The position numbers were made by a program, and so were the translations under genes. A stretch of 64,000 nucleotides of DNA from Larkinella humicola. Its GTDB lineage: Bacteria; Bacteroidota; Bacteroidia; Cytophagales; Spirosomataceae. This document shows positions 51,830 through 60,902 of this stretch, piece after piece (position 1 is the stretch's first letter; each line of letters opens with the position of its first letter). A model generated the notes under the pieces. The model saw only the letters and a list, made by a program, of their open reading frames with translations. It was not told the DNA's origin and ran no database searches. The DNA is taken from the NCBI RefSeq assembly GCF_008727875.1, contig NZ_VTWS01000006.1, forward strand, positions 372,001 to 436,000. Reading direction: 5' to 3'.

Positions 51830-53161
51830 TCAGTTATTTTTCCGCGTTTTCTTGATCGGTTTCCCGTACTTCTTCATCATCTCCTCCGCGTGGTTCCGGC
51901 GCACATTGACCTTCTTGTTTTTCTCGATTTTCTCGTGAAATGCCCCGCCAAAGGTATCGCTCAGGTGAATTTTAACGCCCGGGTTTTTCATGTTCACCTT
52001 CGGTTTTTCATCTTCGGTCAGCACATCCGAAATGATAAGATCCTCGGGGAGCGGCAAGATCGGAATGGCGTAATTCATCAACTGCTCGATGGTGGCCTGC
52101 TGCTCTTTTTCCTTTTCGGTAATGAACGCAATGGCGATCCCATTCCGGTCGGCGCGGCCCGTCCGGCCAATCCGGTGAATGTACATTTCGGGCACTTCCG
52201 GGATGTCGAAATTGACGACGTGCGACACCTCGGCCACATCCAACCCGCGGGCAATGATGTCGGTCGCAATCAGAATGCGGTAATTCCCCTCCTGAAACTG
52301 CCGGACCGAATTGAAGCGGTGGTTTTGTTCCTTGTTGGAGTGAATAACGCCGATTTGCTCGGGAAACTTCGCTTCCAGTTGTTCGTAAAGCTGGTTAGCC
52401 AGATTTTTGGTCGCCACAAAAACCAGCACTTTGGTCATGTCGGTATTCTGGCGAAGCAGCAACTCCAGCAGATTGATCTTGGTATAAAAATTGGGAACCG
52501 CATACGCCGTCTGGCTGATGTTTTCCAGGGGCGTTCCCACCGGAGCCGCTTCGACCCGAACCGGGTTGTTGAAATACGTTTCGATCAAGCCCTCCACCTC
52601 TTCGGTCATGGTGGCCGAAAACAGCAGATTCTGCCGCCGGACCGGTAACAAATCCAGAATGGTGGTCAACTGCGTCCGAAACCCCAGGTTCAGCATTTCG
52701 TCCACCTCATCGATCACCAGCCGCTTGATGGTTTTTGTTTTCAGTAACCCTTTGATAGACAAGTCGATCAGCCGACCCGGTGTAGCCACCAGCACATCCA
52801 TTCCCTGCTCCACTTCGGCAATCTGCGGTTTGATATTCACCCCGCCATAGATGCCCACCACGGCCAGACTCATATAGGGGGTCAACTGCTTTACCGCTTC
52901 GACAACCTGCACCACCAGTTCCCGCGTCGGAACAATGATGAGGAGTTGTGGAAGCCGGTCTTTCGAAAACTGGAATTGCCGCAGACACGGCAGCAGGTAA
53001 GCGAACGTCTTGCCGGTTCCGGTTTGAGCAATGCCACACACATCTTTTCCCGACATCACCACCGAAAATACCTTTTGCTGAATGGGCGTAGGCGTGCTGT
53101 AGCCCAGTTCCGTCAAGGCATTTAAAAGCGGTTTAGTCAGATTTAATTCTTCAAAAGTCAT
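51830..53161 (-). CDS. DEAD-box RNA helicase with DEVD motif II
   Basis: From the ATG at 53161 the protein has 443 residues. Motifs are the Q motif TPTPIQQKVF, motif I AQTGTGKTFAYLL, Ia PTRELVVQ, II VIDEVDEMLN in place of DEAD, III SATMTEE, V DIIARGLDVAE and VI HRIGRTGRADRNG. The C terminus is a basic tail (EKIEKNKKVNVRRNHAEEMM then KKYGKPIKKTRKNN) that would bind RNA. The Ala-to-Val change at the third motif-II position is seen in some active helicases. A role in ribosome biogenesis is likely. Confidence 0.93.
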   Translation of the reverse strand: MTFEELNLTKPLLNALTELGYSTPTPIQQKVFSVVMSGKDVCGIAQTGTGKTFAYLLPCLRQFQFSKDRLPQLLIIVPTRELVVQVVEAVKQLTPYMSLAVVGIYGGVNIKPQIAEVEQGMDVLVATPGRLIDLSIKGLLKTKTIKRLVIDEVDEMLNLGFRTQLTTILDLLPVRRQNLLFSATMTEEVEGLIETYFNNPVRVEAAPVGTPLENISQTAYAVPNFYTKINLLELLLRQNTDMTKVLVFVATKNLANQLYEQLEAKFPEQIGVIHSNKEQNHRFNSVRQFQEGNYRILIATDIIARGLDVAEVSHVVNFDIPEVPEMYIHRIGRTGRADRNGIAIAFITEKEKEQQATIEQLMNYAIPILPLPEDLIISDVLTEDEKPKVNMKNPGVKIHLSDTFGGAFHEKIEKNKKVNVRRNHAEEMMKKYGKPIKKTRKNN

Positions 53162-53230
53162 ATCCTTTTCTGTATACAAAACCATTTAGGCTCTTTTACT
53201 CTTTAGTAGAAACGCTTATGCGCAACCTCT

Positions 53231-53668
53231 ATGAAAACACAAAATTACGAAAACCACGTTCGGTATTACCCTCCGCACCACTTTGTATTTTACCCGGTCG
53301 TTCTTATTCTGCTGGGAATCAGCCTTTACTATACGTTCAAAGCCGACGAACCGACCTTGATCTGGTTGTTCATTTCCCTGCTGATTGTCCTGATCACCTG
53401 GGTGGCTTTCATGCTGCGGCAACACTATGCCCTTGGTAATCAGAACCGAATTGTTCGGCTGGAGATGCGGTTTCGGTATTATCTACTGACCAACCGGCGA
53501 TTGGAAACCATCGAAAACCAACTTTCGTTCGGCCAGCTTCTGGCCCTGCGGTTTGCATCGGACGACGAACTGCCGGATTTGACCCAACGCGCTATCGCTG
53601 AAAACCTTAGCCCGGACGAAATCAAAAAGTCGGTTGTCCACTGGATGCCCGATCACCTGCGGGTGTAA
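53231..53668 (+). CDS. DUF6526-family membrane protein
   Basis: The 145-residue protein begins MKTQNYENHVRYYPPHHFVF, the DUF6526 signature, followed by two transmembrane segments (YPVVLILLGISLYYTF and LIWLFISLLIVLITWVAFML). The C-terminal half is cytoplasmic and charged (ALGNQNRIVRLEMRFRYYLL, then LPDLTQRAIAENLSPDEIKK). Its function is unknown. It is divergent from the helicase gene, which starts 70 bases upstream. Confidence 0.88.
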   Translation: MKTQNYENHVRYYPPHHFVFYPVVLILLGISLYYTFKADEPTLIWLFISLLIVLITWVAFMLRQHYALGNQNRIVRLEMRFRYYLLTNRRLETIENQLSFGQLLALRFASDDELPDLTQRAIAENLSPDEIKKSVVHWMPDHLRV

Positions 53669-53756
53669 GCAGAGCGGTTTTCGGTATACGGTTTTCAGTT
53701 TACGCCCGGCCATCGATACGGTAGCTGAACACATATTGCAGAAAACCATCCCTTCG

Positions 53757-54536
53757 TTAGCGCGCCGTTTCTTTCGTCAATGCATACACCAGCGCCTGGT
53801 AATCAGTTACTTTTTTGGTGATCAGTCCCTGCTTATTGATCACGAAATGAGTGGGATACGCGTTGATTTGCAATTGGTCGGTCAGATAACTTTCCTGATC
53901 CGGAATCACGGCATAATCGAATTGTTTTTTCTTTAAAAACGCGGCTACCTTTTGCCGGGGATCCAGACAAAGGCTGAGAAACAGCACGTCCGAGCGGTTT
54001 TCGTAGTGTTTTTTCAGTTGGTTCAAGGCCGGCATTTCCTGTACACACGGCAAACAGGCAATAAACCAGCATTTCAACACCACAATTTTCCCTTTCGTCG
54101 TCTCATTGGTGTAGGTATTTCCTTCCATGTCCGTAAAACGATAGGCAGGCAGCGCCGTCCCTTCCCTTTGAAAATGCTCCAGTTCTTCCAGTCCCCAGTA
54201 TTTCACCGTCGTTTTAATATCCTGACTAGCAGCGTCATCTACTTTAGCCAGTTGATACACGGCGACCGAATCGTCCGATTTCAGCCGCAAGGGAAAGTAC
54301 CGTCCGGTGGCAACGGTTTTCAGGAAACTTTCCTGCGTCATCGGATTGGAAACCGTGTCCAGGGCCTGATAGTCTTCCGACAGCCTTACATTTTTTTCCC
54401 GGTAGGCCAGAAAACTCGTGATGTTTTTCAGAAGGGAATCAGGAGCCGTAACCGGGTCGCCATATTTCTGTTTTTGGTCACAGGCAATGGTAAATAAACT
54501 CACAAAAATGAGTCCGAAAACAACAATCCCTTTCAT
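53757..54536 (-). CDS. Thioredoxin-like (TlpA/redoxin type) lipoprotein
   Basis: From the ATG at 54536 the protein has 259 residues with a lipoprotein signal (MKGIVVFGLIFVSLFTIAC). A helical N-terminal part is followed by the redoxin domain near residue 130: KIVVLKCWFIACLPCVQEMP contains the CLPC redox pair, then LNQLKKHYENRSDVLFLSLC and a cis-proline region INAYPTHFVINKQG. Such proteins act in the periplasm in disulfide reduction or cytochrome and envelope maturation. It is convergent with the DUF6526 gene. Confidence 0.88.
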   Translation of the reverse strand: MKGIVVFGLIFVSLFTIACDQKQKYGDPVTAPDSLLKNITSFLAYREKNVRLSEDYQALDTVSNPMTQESFLKTVATGRYFPLRLKSDDSVAVYQLAKVDDAASQDIKTTVKYWGLEELEHFQREGTALPAYRFTDMEGNTYTNETTKGKIVVLKCWFIACLPCVQEMPALNQLKKHYENRSDVLFLSLCLDPRQKVAAFLKKKQFDYAVIPDQESYLTDQLQINAYPTHFVINKQGLITKKVTDYQALVYALTKETAR

Positions 54537-54801
54537 AGTAACAACTTGATAATTCTCCGTCATTTTTCAATCTATTTGCCAGAAAAGTCCTACTTTTGCA
54601 AAGATCGGTCGTTGCGAATTATTGGGCCGTTCCGTTTAGAACGCAAATTACATCCATTTCGAGTAGTTAAGGCCATCTCTTCCTCATCTGCGAGTTTTAC
54701 AAGTCACCGACCCGAACCATCGGGAGTCGGATAGATCCTCTGTCGGTAGTTAAAGTAAAAATAGCCCCAATCAGGCTTTGTTGTCTATACGAAAAACGCG
54801 A
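54537..54801. other. Intergenic region and long leader of the receptor gene
   Basis: A TACTTTTG at 54591-54598 is an exact -7 promoter match on the plus strand, and no good -33 element is seen. Transcription from there would give a leader of about 200 bases before the receptor ATG at 54802. The leader contains a modest stem (CCGAC near 54707 with GTCGG near 54725). No known riboswitch pattern is recognised. Confidence 0.45.
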
Positions 54802-57282
54802 ATGAACCGAACCTTTACCACCCTTTCCCCCCGGCCGGGTATGCTTTCCTTAAACTTCAAAAAATACATTTTTTACACCATTCAACTGGCTCTTCTCTAT
54901 GTGGTTTCTTCTTCTTTGGGCTATGCTCAGGACGGCAAACTGAAAGTGAAGGGGAAAGCACTGGACGCCCAAACCAACGCGCCACTTATTTTTGCCAGCG
55001 TCCGGTTGTTCAAACCCGCCGACAGTTCATTCGTTGCGGGTGCCATTACCACCGAAACCGGCGAGTTCTCGGTCGATGCCGTGGCCGGAAACTACTACGC
55101 CGTTGTGGAGTTTATTGGGTACAAATCCCTGAAAAAATCCGCCATCCGCCTGACCCGCGACACTTCTCCGCTCGACATCGGCACGCTCAAACTCGCGGCT
55201 TCGGCCAGCACGCTGGATGAAGTGGTGGTGCAGGGTGAAAAAAGTTCGATGGAATTTTCGCTGGATAAAAAGATTTTCAACGTGGGGAAAGACCTCGCCA
55301 ACGCGGGCGGAACAGCCGCCGATATTCTGAGCAATGTGCCGTCGGTGGCCGTGGATGTCGAGGGCAACGTCAGCCTGCGGGGCAGCAACAGCGTCCGGAT
55401 TCTGATCGACGGAAAACCGTCGGGCCTGGTCAGCATCAAGGGTGGTAGCGGTTTGCAACAGTTGCAGGGCAGCAGCATCGAACGCATCGAAGTGATCACC
55501 AACCCGTCAGCGCGCTACGAAGCAGAAGGCATGGGCGGTGTGATCAACATCATTCTGAAGAAAGAACGGAAAGAGGGTTTCAATGGCTCTTTCGACGTCA
55601 TTGCCGGACACCCTACCAATTATGGACTGGCCGCCAACGTCAATTACCGGCGCAAAAACCTGAATTTTTTCGTCAATTATACCGCTGCCTACCGCAACAC
55701 CCCGGGCCGCAGCACTCTGTATCAGGAGCTGTATCGCAACGATTCGACGTTCCTGACCGAGCAAAACTCGACCAGTAAACTCAAGGGCCAAAACAACAAC
55801 GCCCGGGCGGGGATCGACTATTTTTTCAACGACAAGAACGTCCTGACGGGAGCCTATACCTGGCGGATCAGCAAGGGAAAGCGGTTTACCGACATCCGGT
55901 ACCGCGATTACATTGCCAGCCTGAGCAACCCGCAGAGCATCACCTACCGCACGCAGGACGAAACCGAAACCGAGCCCAATTCCGAATACGCCCTGACCTA
56001 CAAACGGTCGTTCAAACGCCAGGGACACGAACTGACCGCCGACCTGCGGTATCTCGATAACTGGGAAAAATCGGATCAGTATTTCGGCCAGCGGACGGTT
56101 CTGCCCGACGGTGGTCCTTCCGGCATCCCGAGTTCGCTGCAACGGTCGATCAACGACGAAACCGAGAAGCAGTTTCTGGTGCAGATCGACTACATCCAGC
56201 CGTTTGCGAAAGATGGCAAGTTTGAGGCCGGTTTGCGGAGCAGCTCGCGGGACATGACCAACAATTACTGGGTGCGGGAACAGACTTCCGACGGCGGCTG
56301 GATTCCGGTTCCGGGCCTGACCAACGACTTTCTGTACGAAGAAAACATCAATGCGGTGTACGGGATGATTGGCAACAAAACCCGCAAATTCTCCTACCAG
56401 GCGGGGTTGCGGGCCGAGTGGACGGACGTCACCACGACGCTGAAACAAACCAATGAGGTCAACCCCCGCAGCTACGCCAACCTGTTTCCGAGCGTTCACG
56501 TGACCTACGACATGCCGCAGCAGAATGCTTTGCAACTGAGCTACAGCCGCCGGGTCCGCCGACCAAACTACAACGACCTCAGCCCGTTTTCGACCTTTAG
56601 TGACAATCGGAACTTCTGGAGCGGCAACCCCGATCTGAACCCGGAATTTACGGATGCCTTCGAAATTGGCCACATCAAATACTTCGCGAAAGGTTCGATC
56701 GGGTCGTCGCTGTACTACCGGCATACCACCGGCAAAATCATACGCATCCGCCGGGTCGATGAAAACGGTTTTTCGAATACGCGCCCCGAAAACCTGGCAA
56801 CTGAAGATTCCTACGGGGCCGAATTTACCAGCTCGTTTACGCCGGTTAAATGGTGGAAAATGGACGGCAGCTTTAACTTCTTCCGCGCCGTTACCAACGG
56901 CGACAACCTCGACGCCAATTTTCAGAGTGACACCTATAGCTGGTTTGTACGGGCCACCAACCGGCTGACGGTTTGGGAAAAAACCGACGTTCAACTGCGC
57001 GCCAACTACGAAGCGCCCCAACTGACCCCGCAGGGAAAACGGAAAGCGATTGCCACGCTGGATTTTGCGGTCAGCAAAGACATCATGAAAAACAACGCCA
57101 CGCTGACCCTGAACGTGATCGACGTGTTTAATTCCCGCCGGTTCCGCTCCATCACCGAGGGCACCAATTTCTACACCGAAACCAACTCGCAGGGGCGACT
57201 TCGGCAAATCAACCTGACGTTCAATTACCGCCTGCGGCAGGCCAAAAAGAAAACGAAAGACGTCGGCGAAGGCGATTATTAA
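54802..57282 (+). CDS. TonB-dependent receptor, outer-membrane beta-barrel family
   Basis: From the ATG at 54802 the protein has 826 residues; a second ATG at 54841 (MLSLNFKKYIFYTIQLALLY) gives a better signal peptide and could be the true start. A carboxypeptidase-regulatory-like domain follows (LKVKGKALDAQTNAPLIFAS), then a TonB plug (GTAADILSNVPSVAVDVEGN, IERIEVITNPSARYEAEGMG) and a C-terminal barrel ending RQINLTFNYRLRQ. It lacks a SusD partner, so it belongs to the TonB receptor group that imports small ligands, perhaps metal complexes or peptides. The GNAT gene follows after 12 bases. Confidence 0.9.
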   Translation: MNRTFTTLSPRPGMLSLNFKKYIFYTIQLALLYVVSSSLGYAQDGKLKVKGKALDAQTNAPLIFASVRLFKPADSSFVAGAITTETGEFSVDAVAGNYYAVVEFIGYKSLKKSAIRLTRDTSPLDIGTLKLAASASTLDEVVVQGEKSSMEFSLDKKIFNVGKDLANAGGTAADILSNVPSVAVDVEGNVSLRGSNSVRILIDGKPSGLVSIKGGSGLQQLQGSSIERIEVITNPSARYEAEGMGGVINIILKKERKEGFNGSFDVIAGHPTNYGLAANVNYRRKNLNFFVNYTAAYRNTPGRSTLYQELYRNDSTFLTEQNSTSKLKGQNNNARAGIDYFFNDKNVLTGAYTWRISKGKRFTDIRYRDYIASLSNPQSITYRTQDETETEPNSEYALTYKRSFKRQGHELTADLRYLDNWEKSDQYFGQRTVLPDGGPSGIPSSLQRSINDETEKQFLVQIDYIQPFAKDGKFEAGLRSSSRDMTNNYWVREQTSDGGWIPVPGLTNDFLYEENINAVYGMIGNKTRKFSYQAGLRAEWTDVTTTLKQTNEVNPRSYANLFPSVHVTYDMPQQNALQLSYSRRVRRPNYNDLSPFSTFSDNRNFWSGNPDLNPEFTDAFEIGHIKYFAKGSIGSSLYYRHTTGKIIRIRRVDENGFSNTRPENLATEDSYGAEFTSSFTPVKWWKMDGSFNFFRAVTNGDNLDANFQSDTYSWFVRATNRLTVWEKTDVQLRANYEAPQLTPQGKRKAIATLDFAVSKDIMKNNATLTLNVIDVFNSRRFRSITEGTNFYTETNSQGRLRQINLTFNYRLRQAKKKTKDVGEGDY

Positions 57283-57294
57283 GATTTTTCGGAC

Positions 57295-58149
57295 ATGAAC
57301 ACCTTCCAAATCCGCCGGATGACGCTGCCGGAAGTACAGGACATTGCCGTGGAATGGGCGGCTGCCGAAGGCTGGAATCCCGGTTTGGGCGACGCAGCCT
57401 GTTTCTATGAAGCGGACCACGACGGTTTTCTGGCGGGCTGGCTCGACGGCCAGCCCGTTGCCTGCATCTCGGCGGTGCGCTATCCACCGGATTTTGGGTT
57501 CATCGGTTTCTACATCGTTCGGCCCGGCTACCGGGGGCAGGGTCACGGTTTGGCTCTCTGGAAAGCGGCCATGCAGCACCTGGAAGGGCGCACCATCGGT
57601 CTGGATGGTGTGGTGGAACAACAGGAAAACTACCGGCGATCCGGTTTTGCGTTGGCCTACAACAACATCCGTTTCGAAGGCACCACACTCCTGCCCTTCA
57701 CCGCAGCAACCGGTGCCACGGTCGTTCCGGCCGACCAGCCTCCCTTTGAGTCCCTGTTGGCCTACGACCGGCGTTATTTCCCGGCTGACCGGGCGGATTT
57801 TCTGGCAGCATGGCTTCGTCAGCCCAATGCCACAGCGTTGGCGGTTGTTGTCGGTAAGGAAATCCAGGGGTATGGCGTGATTCGGCCCAGCCGTGAGGGG
57901 TATAAAATCGGCCCCTTGTTTGCCGAAACGCCCGGTTTTGCCGATCAGCTTCTGACCGGACTCGTTCAGTCCATTGCCCCCCAAACCCGGTTTTATTTGG
58001 ATGTTCCGGCGGCTAACCCGGCAGCCGTGGCCCTCGCCCGGCAGTACGGCATGCAGCCGGTTTTTGAAACCGCCCGGATGTATACCGGAAATGCCCCCCG
58101 AATTGCCGTGAACGGCATCTTTGGCGTAACCACCTTCGAACTGGGCTGA
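57295..58149 (+). CDS. Double-domain GNAT acetyltransferase
   Basis: The 284-residue protein has an N-terminal GNAT domain with the acetyl-CoA loop VRPGYRGQGHGLALWKAAMQ near residues 79-98. A second, diverged domain follows (YDRRYFPADRADFLAAWLRQ, then VGKEIQGYGVIRPSREGYKI) of the Acetyltransf_18 type. Such proteins acetylate small amines or peptides. It follows the TonB receptor on the same strand and may be co-transcribed, but no functional link is clear. Confidence 0.88.
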   Translation: MNTFQIRRMTLPEVQDIAVEWAAAEGWNPGLGDAACFYEADHDGFLAGWLDGQPVACISAVRYPPDFGFIGFYIVRPGYRGQGHGLALWKAAMQHLEGRTIGLDGVVEQQENYRRSGFALAYNNIRFEGTTLLPFTAATGATVVPADQPPFESLLAYDRRYFPADRADFLAAWLRQPNATALAVVVGKEIQGYGVIRPSREGYKIGPLFAETPGFADQLLTGLVQSIAPQTRFYLDVPAANPAAVALARQYGMQPVFETARMYTGNAPRIAVNGIFGVTTFELG

Positions 58150-58321
58150 GGCCGCGATCAATCGCTGGCTCACGGGTATTCAAATCCTGAAAGAGCACCC
58201 GTTATGTACCCAATCCCGCCAGTTACCAATTTGGCGTATTGGAAGTCCTTCAGCCTTGCGATCTTTGAATACCGATCCCAACGACCTGGTCAGCGGGAGC
58301 AAACGCTAACGAACACGACGC

Positions 58322-58975
58322 ATGGCCCTTACACCCCCCTTTAACACGACTCCACAACCGTATTCTCAGGAATCCACCAACGTCATTTACGAACTGTTGT
58401 TCTGTGACTCCCTGACGTATTACAAAAACCGCATTCAGTCGCCGTACGAATATCCGTGGACGGTTTTGCTGGCCGATACCGCAGACGCTTCCGATTTGCA
58501 GAACGTAGCGGCTGATCCGGACGTCGAAACCCGGATCAAAGCCCTTGCCTGTCACCGGTTACGGGAAAATGGACTCCCCATCGAAAAGAGAAAATTGCTG
58601 GCAGTTGTCGTCGAAGTCGGTTTGGATAATGGACTCGATGTACTGGCGTCGTATCAGGACGGAACCGCCCGCTACATCAATCAGACCGAACGGATGGTGA
58701 TTTGGGAAGCCCCCGATTCCCGATCCAACATCCTGACATCCAACCTGTTCAACGCCAGCATCAACATCGTCACCAAAATTGGTCCCTGGGACGGCCCCCG
58801 GCGACCCCATCCCGTCGAAGGAAATGTCCGGATTTCGTTTCTGGTGTCTGACGGACTTTACTTTGGCGAAGGTCCCATCAACGTTCTATTCAGTGACGCC
58901 CTGGCGAGTCCGGCCCTGACGGCCGCCACCGAACTCATGCAGTATGTAACGGAGAAAGACCTCACCAATCAATGA
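58322..58975 (+). CDS. Hypothetical protein, soluble
   Basis: The 217-residue protein (MALTPPFNTTPQPYSQESTN) has no signal or membrane segment. The sequence reads as alpha/beta: NVIYELLFCDSLTYYKNRIQ, KLLAVVVEVGLDNGLDVLAS, YINQTERMVIWEAPDSRSNI and VRISFLVSDGLYFGEGPINV. I do not recognise a family. It ends nine bases before the end of the convergent SDR gene. It could be part of a conserved Spirosoma-type gene set, but this cannot be judged from one genome. Confidence 0.75.
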   Translation: MALTPPFNTTPQPYSQESTNVIYELLFCDSLTYYKNRIQSPYEYPWTVLLADTADASDLQNVAADPDVETRIKALACHRLRENGLPIEKRKLLAVVVEVGLDNGLDVLASYQDGTARYINQTERMVIWEAPDSRSNILTSNLFNASINIVTKIGPWDGPRRPHPVEGNVRISFLVSDGLYFGEGPINVLFSDALASPALTAATELMQYVTEKDLTNQ

Positions 58976-58983
58976 CGTTCTTT

Positions 58984-59775
58984 TTACCAGCTTGTCCAAC
59001 CACCATCGACCAGTAAATTCTGCCCCGTAACAAACGCTGACGCATCAGAGGCCATGAAAACCACCGGGCCTTTGATGTCGTCATCGTTGGCAAAACGGCC
59101 CAGGGGCGTCAGGCGTTTGTAGTTTTCGACAAATTCCTCTTTCCCGCTCATCTGCTCCACACCGGGGCCGTAGCCGCCGGGGCTGATGCAATTCGCCCGG
59201 ATGTTGTCTTTCCCGTAGTAATTCGCCAGCCATTTGGTGAAGCCCACCATGCCCCATTTGTCGTACGTATAATTGACCGGGCTGGTCATGCCGGTCGTTC
59301 CATACACCGGAAAATGGGGACCGACCGCGCCTTGAATCGAGCTGATGTTGATGATGTTACCGGATTTTTGCGGAAGCATCACGAAAAGCACGGCCTGGGT
59401 GATCAGCACCAGCCCGGTCGAATTGATCCGCTGGGCTTTTTCCCAGCTTTCCCTGTCGATGTCGGCCAGATTTTGGAAGCCCTCGCGGGAAACCGCATTG
59501 TTGACCAGCACATCGATCCGGCCAAAGCGGTTTTTTACTTCATCCACAAACGCGCGAATCGAGTTTTCATCTTCCAGATCCAACGCCATGCCCTCGGCCC
59601 GCCAGCCTTTTTCCCGAATGGTCGCGGCAAATTTCCGGCATTTTTCACCATCCCGCGACGCAATGATGACCTCCGCACCGGCTTCGGCCAGAGCCCAGGA
59701 AATGGGTGTTCCGAAGAAGCCCGCGCCACCGGTTACGATGGCAATTTTGCCGTCAAGACTGAATCGATTTTTCAT
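58984..59775 (-). CDS. SDR-family oxidoreductase
   Basis: The 263-residue protein has the SDR motifs IAIVTGGAGFFGTPISWALA near residue 11, DVLVNNAVSREGF, and the active-site YTYDKWGMVGFTKWLA as the Y-x-x-x-K. It ends with ASAFVTGQNLLVDGGWTSW, the usual SDR C terminus. It resembles gluconate 5-dehydrogenase and related sugar-acid reductases, so a role in the minus-strand catabolic cluster is plausible. Confidence 0.92.
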   Translation of the reverse strand: MKNRFSLDGKIAIVTGGAGFFGTPISWALAEAGAEVIIASRDGEKCRKFAATIREKGWRAEGMALDLEDENSIRAFVDEVKNRFGRIDVLVNNAVSREGFQNLADIDRESWEKAQRINSTGLVLITQAVLFVMLPQKSGNIINISSIQGAVGPHFPVYGTTGMTSPVNYTYDKWGMVGFTKWLANYYGKDNIRANCISPGGYGPGVEQMSGKEEFVENYKRLTPLGRFANDDDIKGPVVFMASDASAFVTGQNLLVDGGWTSW

Positions 59776-59785
59776 TTGTTTTTTC

Positions 59786-59933
59786 CTTCGATATTCGACA
59801 TTCGTTTATAAATTTCTTTATTCGTTATTTGTTATTTTTTATTCGTTATTCGTTATTCAATATTTAATCTATAACTAATAGACAAACAACACTTTAATAT
59901 CGAATAATGAATGACGAATATTGAATATCGAAG
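59786..59933. repeat. AT-rich inverted-repeat element ending one base before the stop codon of the reductase gene
   Basis: CTTCGATATTC at 59786-59796 and GAATATCGAAG at 59923-59933 form the perfect ends; inside are many TATTCG/TTATTCG repeats on the left and their CGAATA complements on the right. The right end is directly followed by T and the TTA stop of the aldo/keto reductase gene. A sister element with the same AT-rich core lies at 62817-62957. Confidence 0.65.
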
Positions 59934-59934
59934 T

Positions 59935-60873
59935 TTAAAAACACCACACTGCGGGTGTCACGATCTCTTCCTCCACCGCCTGAAACAAGTCCTGGATTTC
60001 GGCCAGCAAATCAGGCGGAATCGCCGGGCCTGCCAGCAACGCAATATTCTGCTGGATTTGTGATTGATTGACCGCTCCGAAAACGATGCTATCAACCGCA
60101 GGCAAATCCCGGACAAACGAAAAAGCGAGTTGGGCCACAGTCATTTGCGCCCGCTGCGCCAGCTTTTGCAGTGCAACGAGGTGCTGTTCTGCTTTTGTCA
60201 GACTGCCTTTCAACTGCGCCGGATTCATAAAAAACAGCCCCTGCAAAAACACACTGCGCGCAAAAACCAGCTTTGACTGGCTCCGCAACTGATCCAGCAA
60301 GCCGGTTTTCAACAGCCGTTGATCGAACAGATTCACCGGAATCTGCGTCGCTTCCAGCGCGTCTTCGTCCAGAATATACGCCACATCCTCAGGCTCATAC
60401 GCCGAGACGCCCCCGATGTCAATCATCCCTTCTTCTTTCAGCCGGTTGACCATCGTTGGCAGAATTTTGATCACTTCCGACATCGGTTCCGCGCCTTTGT
60501 GATGCAGGCAAACCGGCAGTCGATCGACGTTCAAAGCCGACAGCGACTCCTTTACGCTCCGATGCACCTCCTCCCACGCCCGCTCCGGATGACCGAGGTT
60601 GGCGGGGTTGATTTTGAACTTTGACACCAGATTCAGGTCATGCGCCTTACCGGTTACTTGCAGAAAATCACCGAGAACCTGCTCCGAATGACCGTACTGA
60701 CGGGCGGTATCGAGCGTATTGATCCCGGCTTGTGCAGCAAGCTGAAGCATTTGAAAACTCTCCGCCCGATCCGGCATGCCTTCCGAATTCGAGATGCCGT
60801 AATTCAACCCCAACTGAACGGTTCCCAGCGTCAACTGCGAAAACCGGTAATTATGAAAAATGCGATACGTCAT
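59935..60873 (-). CDS. Aldo/keto reductase
   Basis: From the ATG at 60873 (MTYRIFHNYRFSQLTLGTVQ) the protein has 312 residues. Features are LGLNYGISNSEGMP, the catalytic Asp-Tyr of the family in GINTLDTARQYGHSEQVLGD, and the catalytic-His region VDRLPVCLHHKGAEPMSEVI. A C-terminal NADPH-binding segment is suggested by LPAVDSIVFGAVNQSQIQQN. It is in the minus-strand cluster with kelch, SMP-30 and M81 genes, so it may reduce a sugar-derived keto-compound. Confidence 0.88.
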   Translation of the reverse strand: MTYRIFHNYRFSQLTLGTVQLGLNYGISNSEGMPDRAESFQMLQLAAQAGINTLDTARQYGHSEQVLGDFLQVTGKAHDLNLVSKFKINPANLGHPERAWEEVHRSVKESLSALNVDRLPVCLHHKGAEPMSEVIKILPTMVNRLKEEGMIDIGGVSAYEPEDVAYILDEDALEATQIPVNLFDQRLLKTGLLDQLRSQSKLVFARSVFLQGLFFMNPAQLKGSLTKAEQHLVALQKLAQRAQMTVAQLAFSFVRDLPAVDSIVFGAVNQSQIQQNIALLAGPAIPPDLLAEIQDLFQAVEEEIVTPAVWCF

Positions 60874-60902
60874 GAATGACTTATTTTTTATACACCAGGC
60901 AA

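Noticed and set aside
55507-58173. 888-codon open frame antisense to the TonB receptor and GNAT genes
   Set aside because: It spans two well-supported plus-strand genes and shows no domain or signal. Long antisense frames are expected in this GC-rich DNA.
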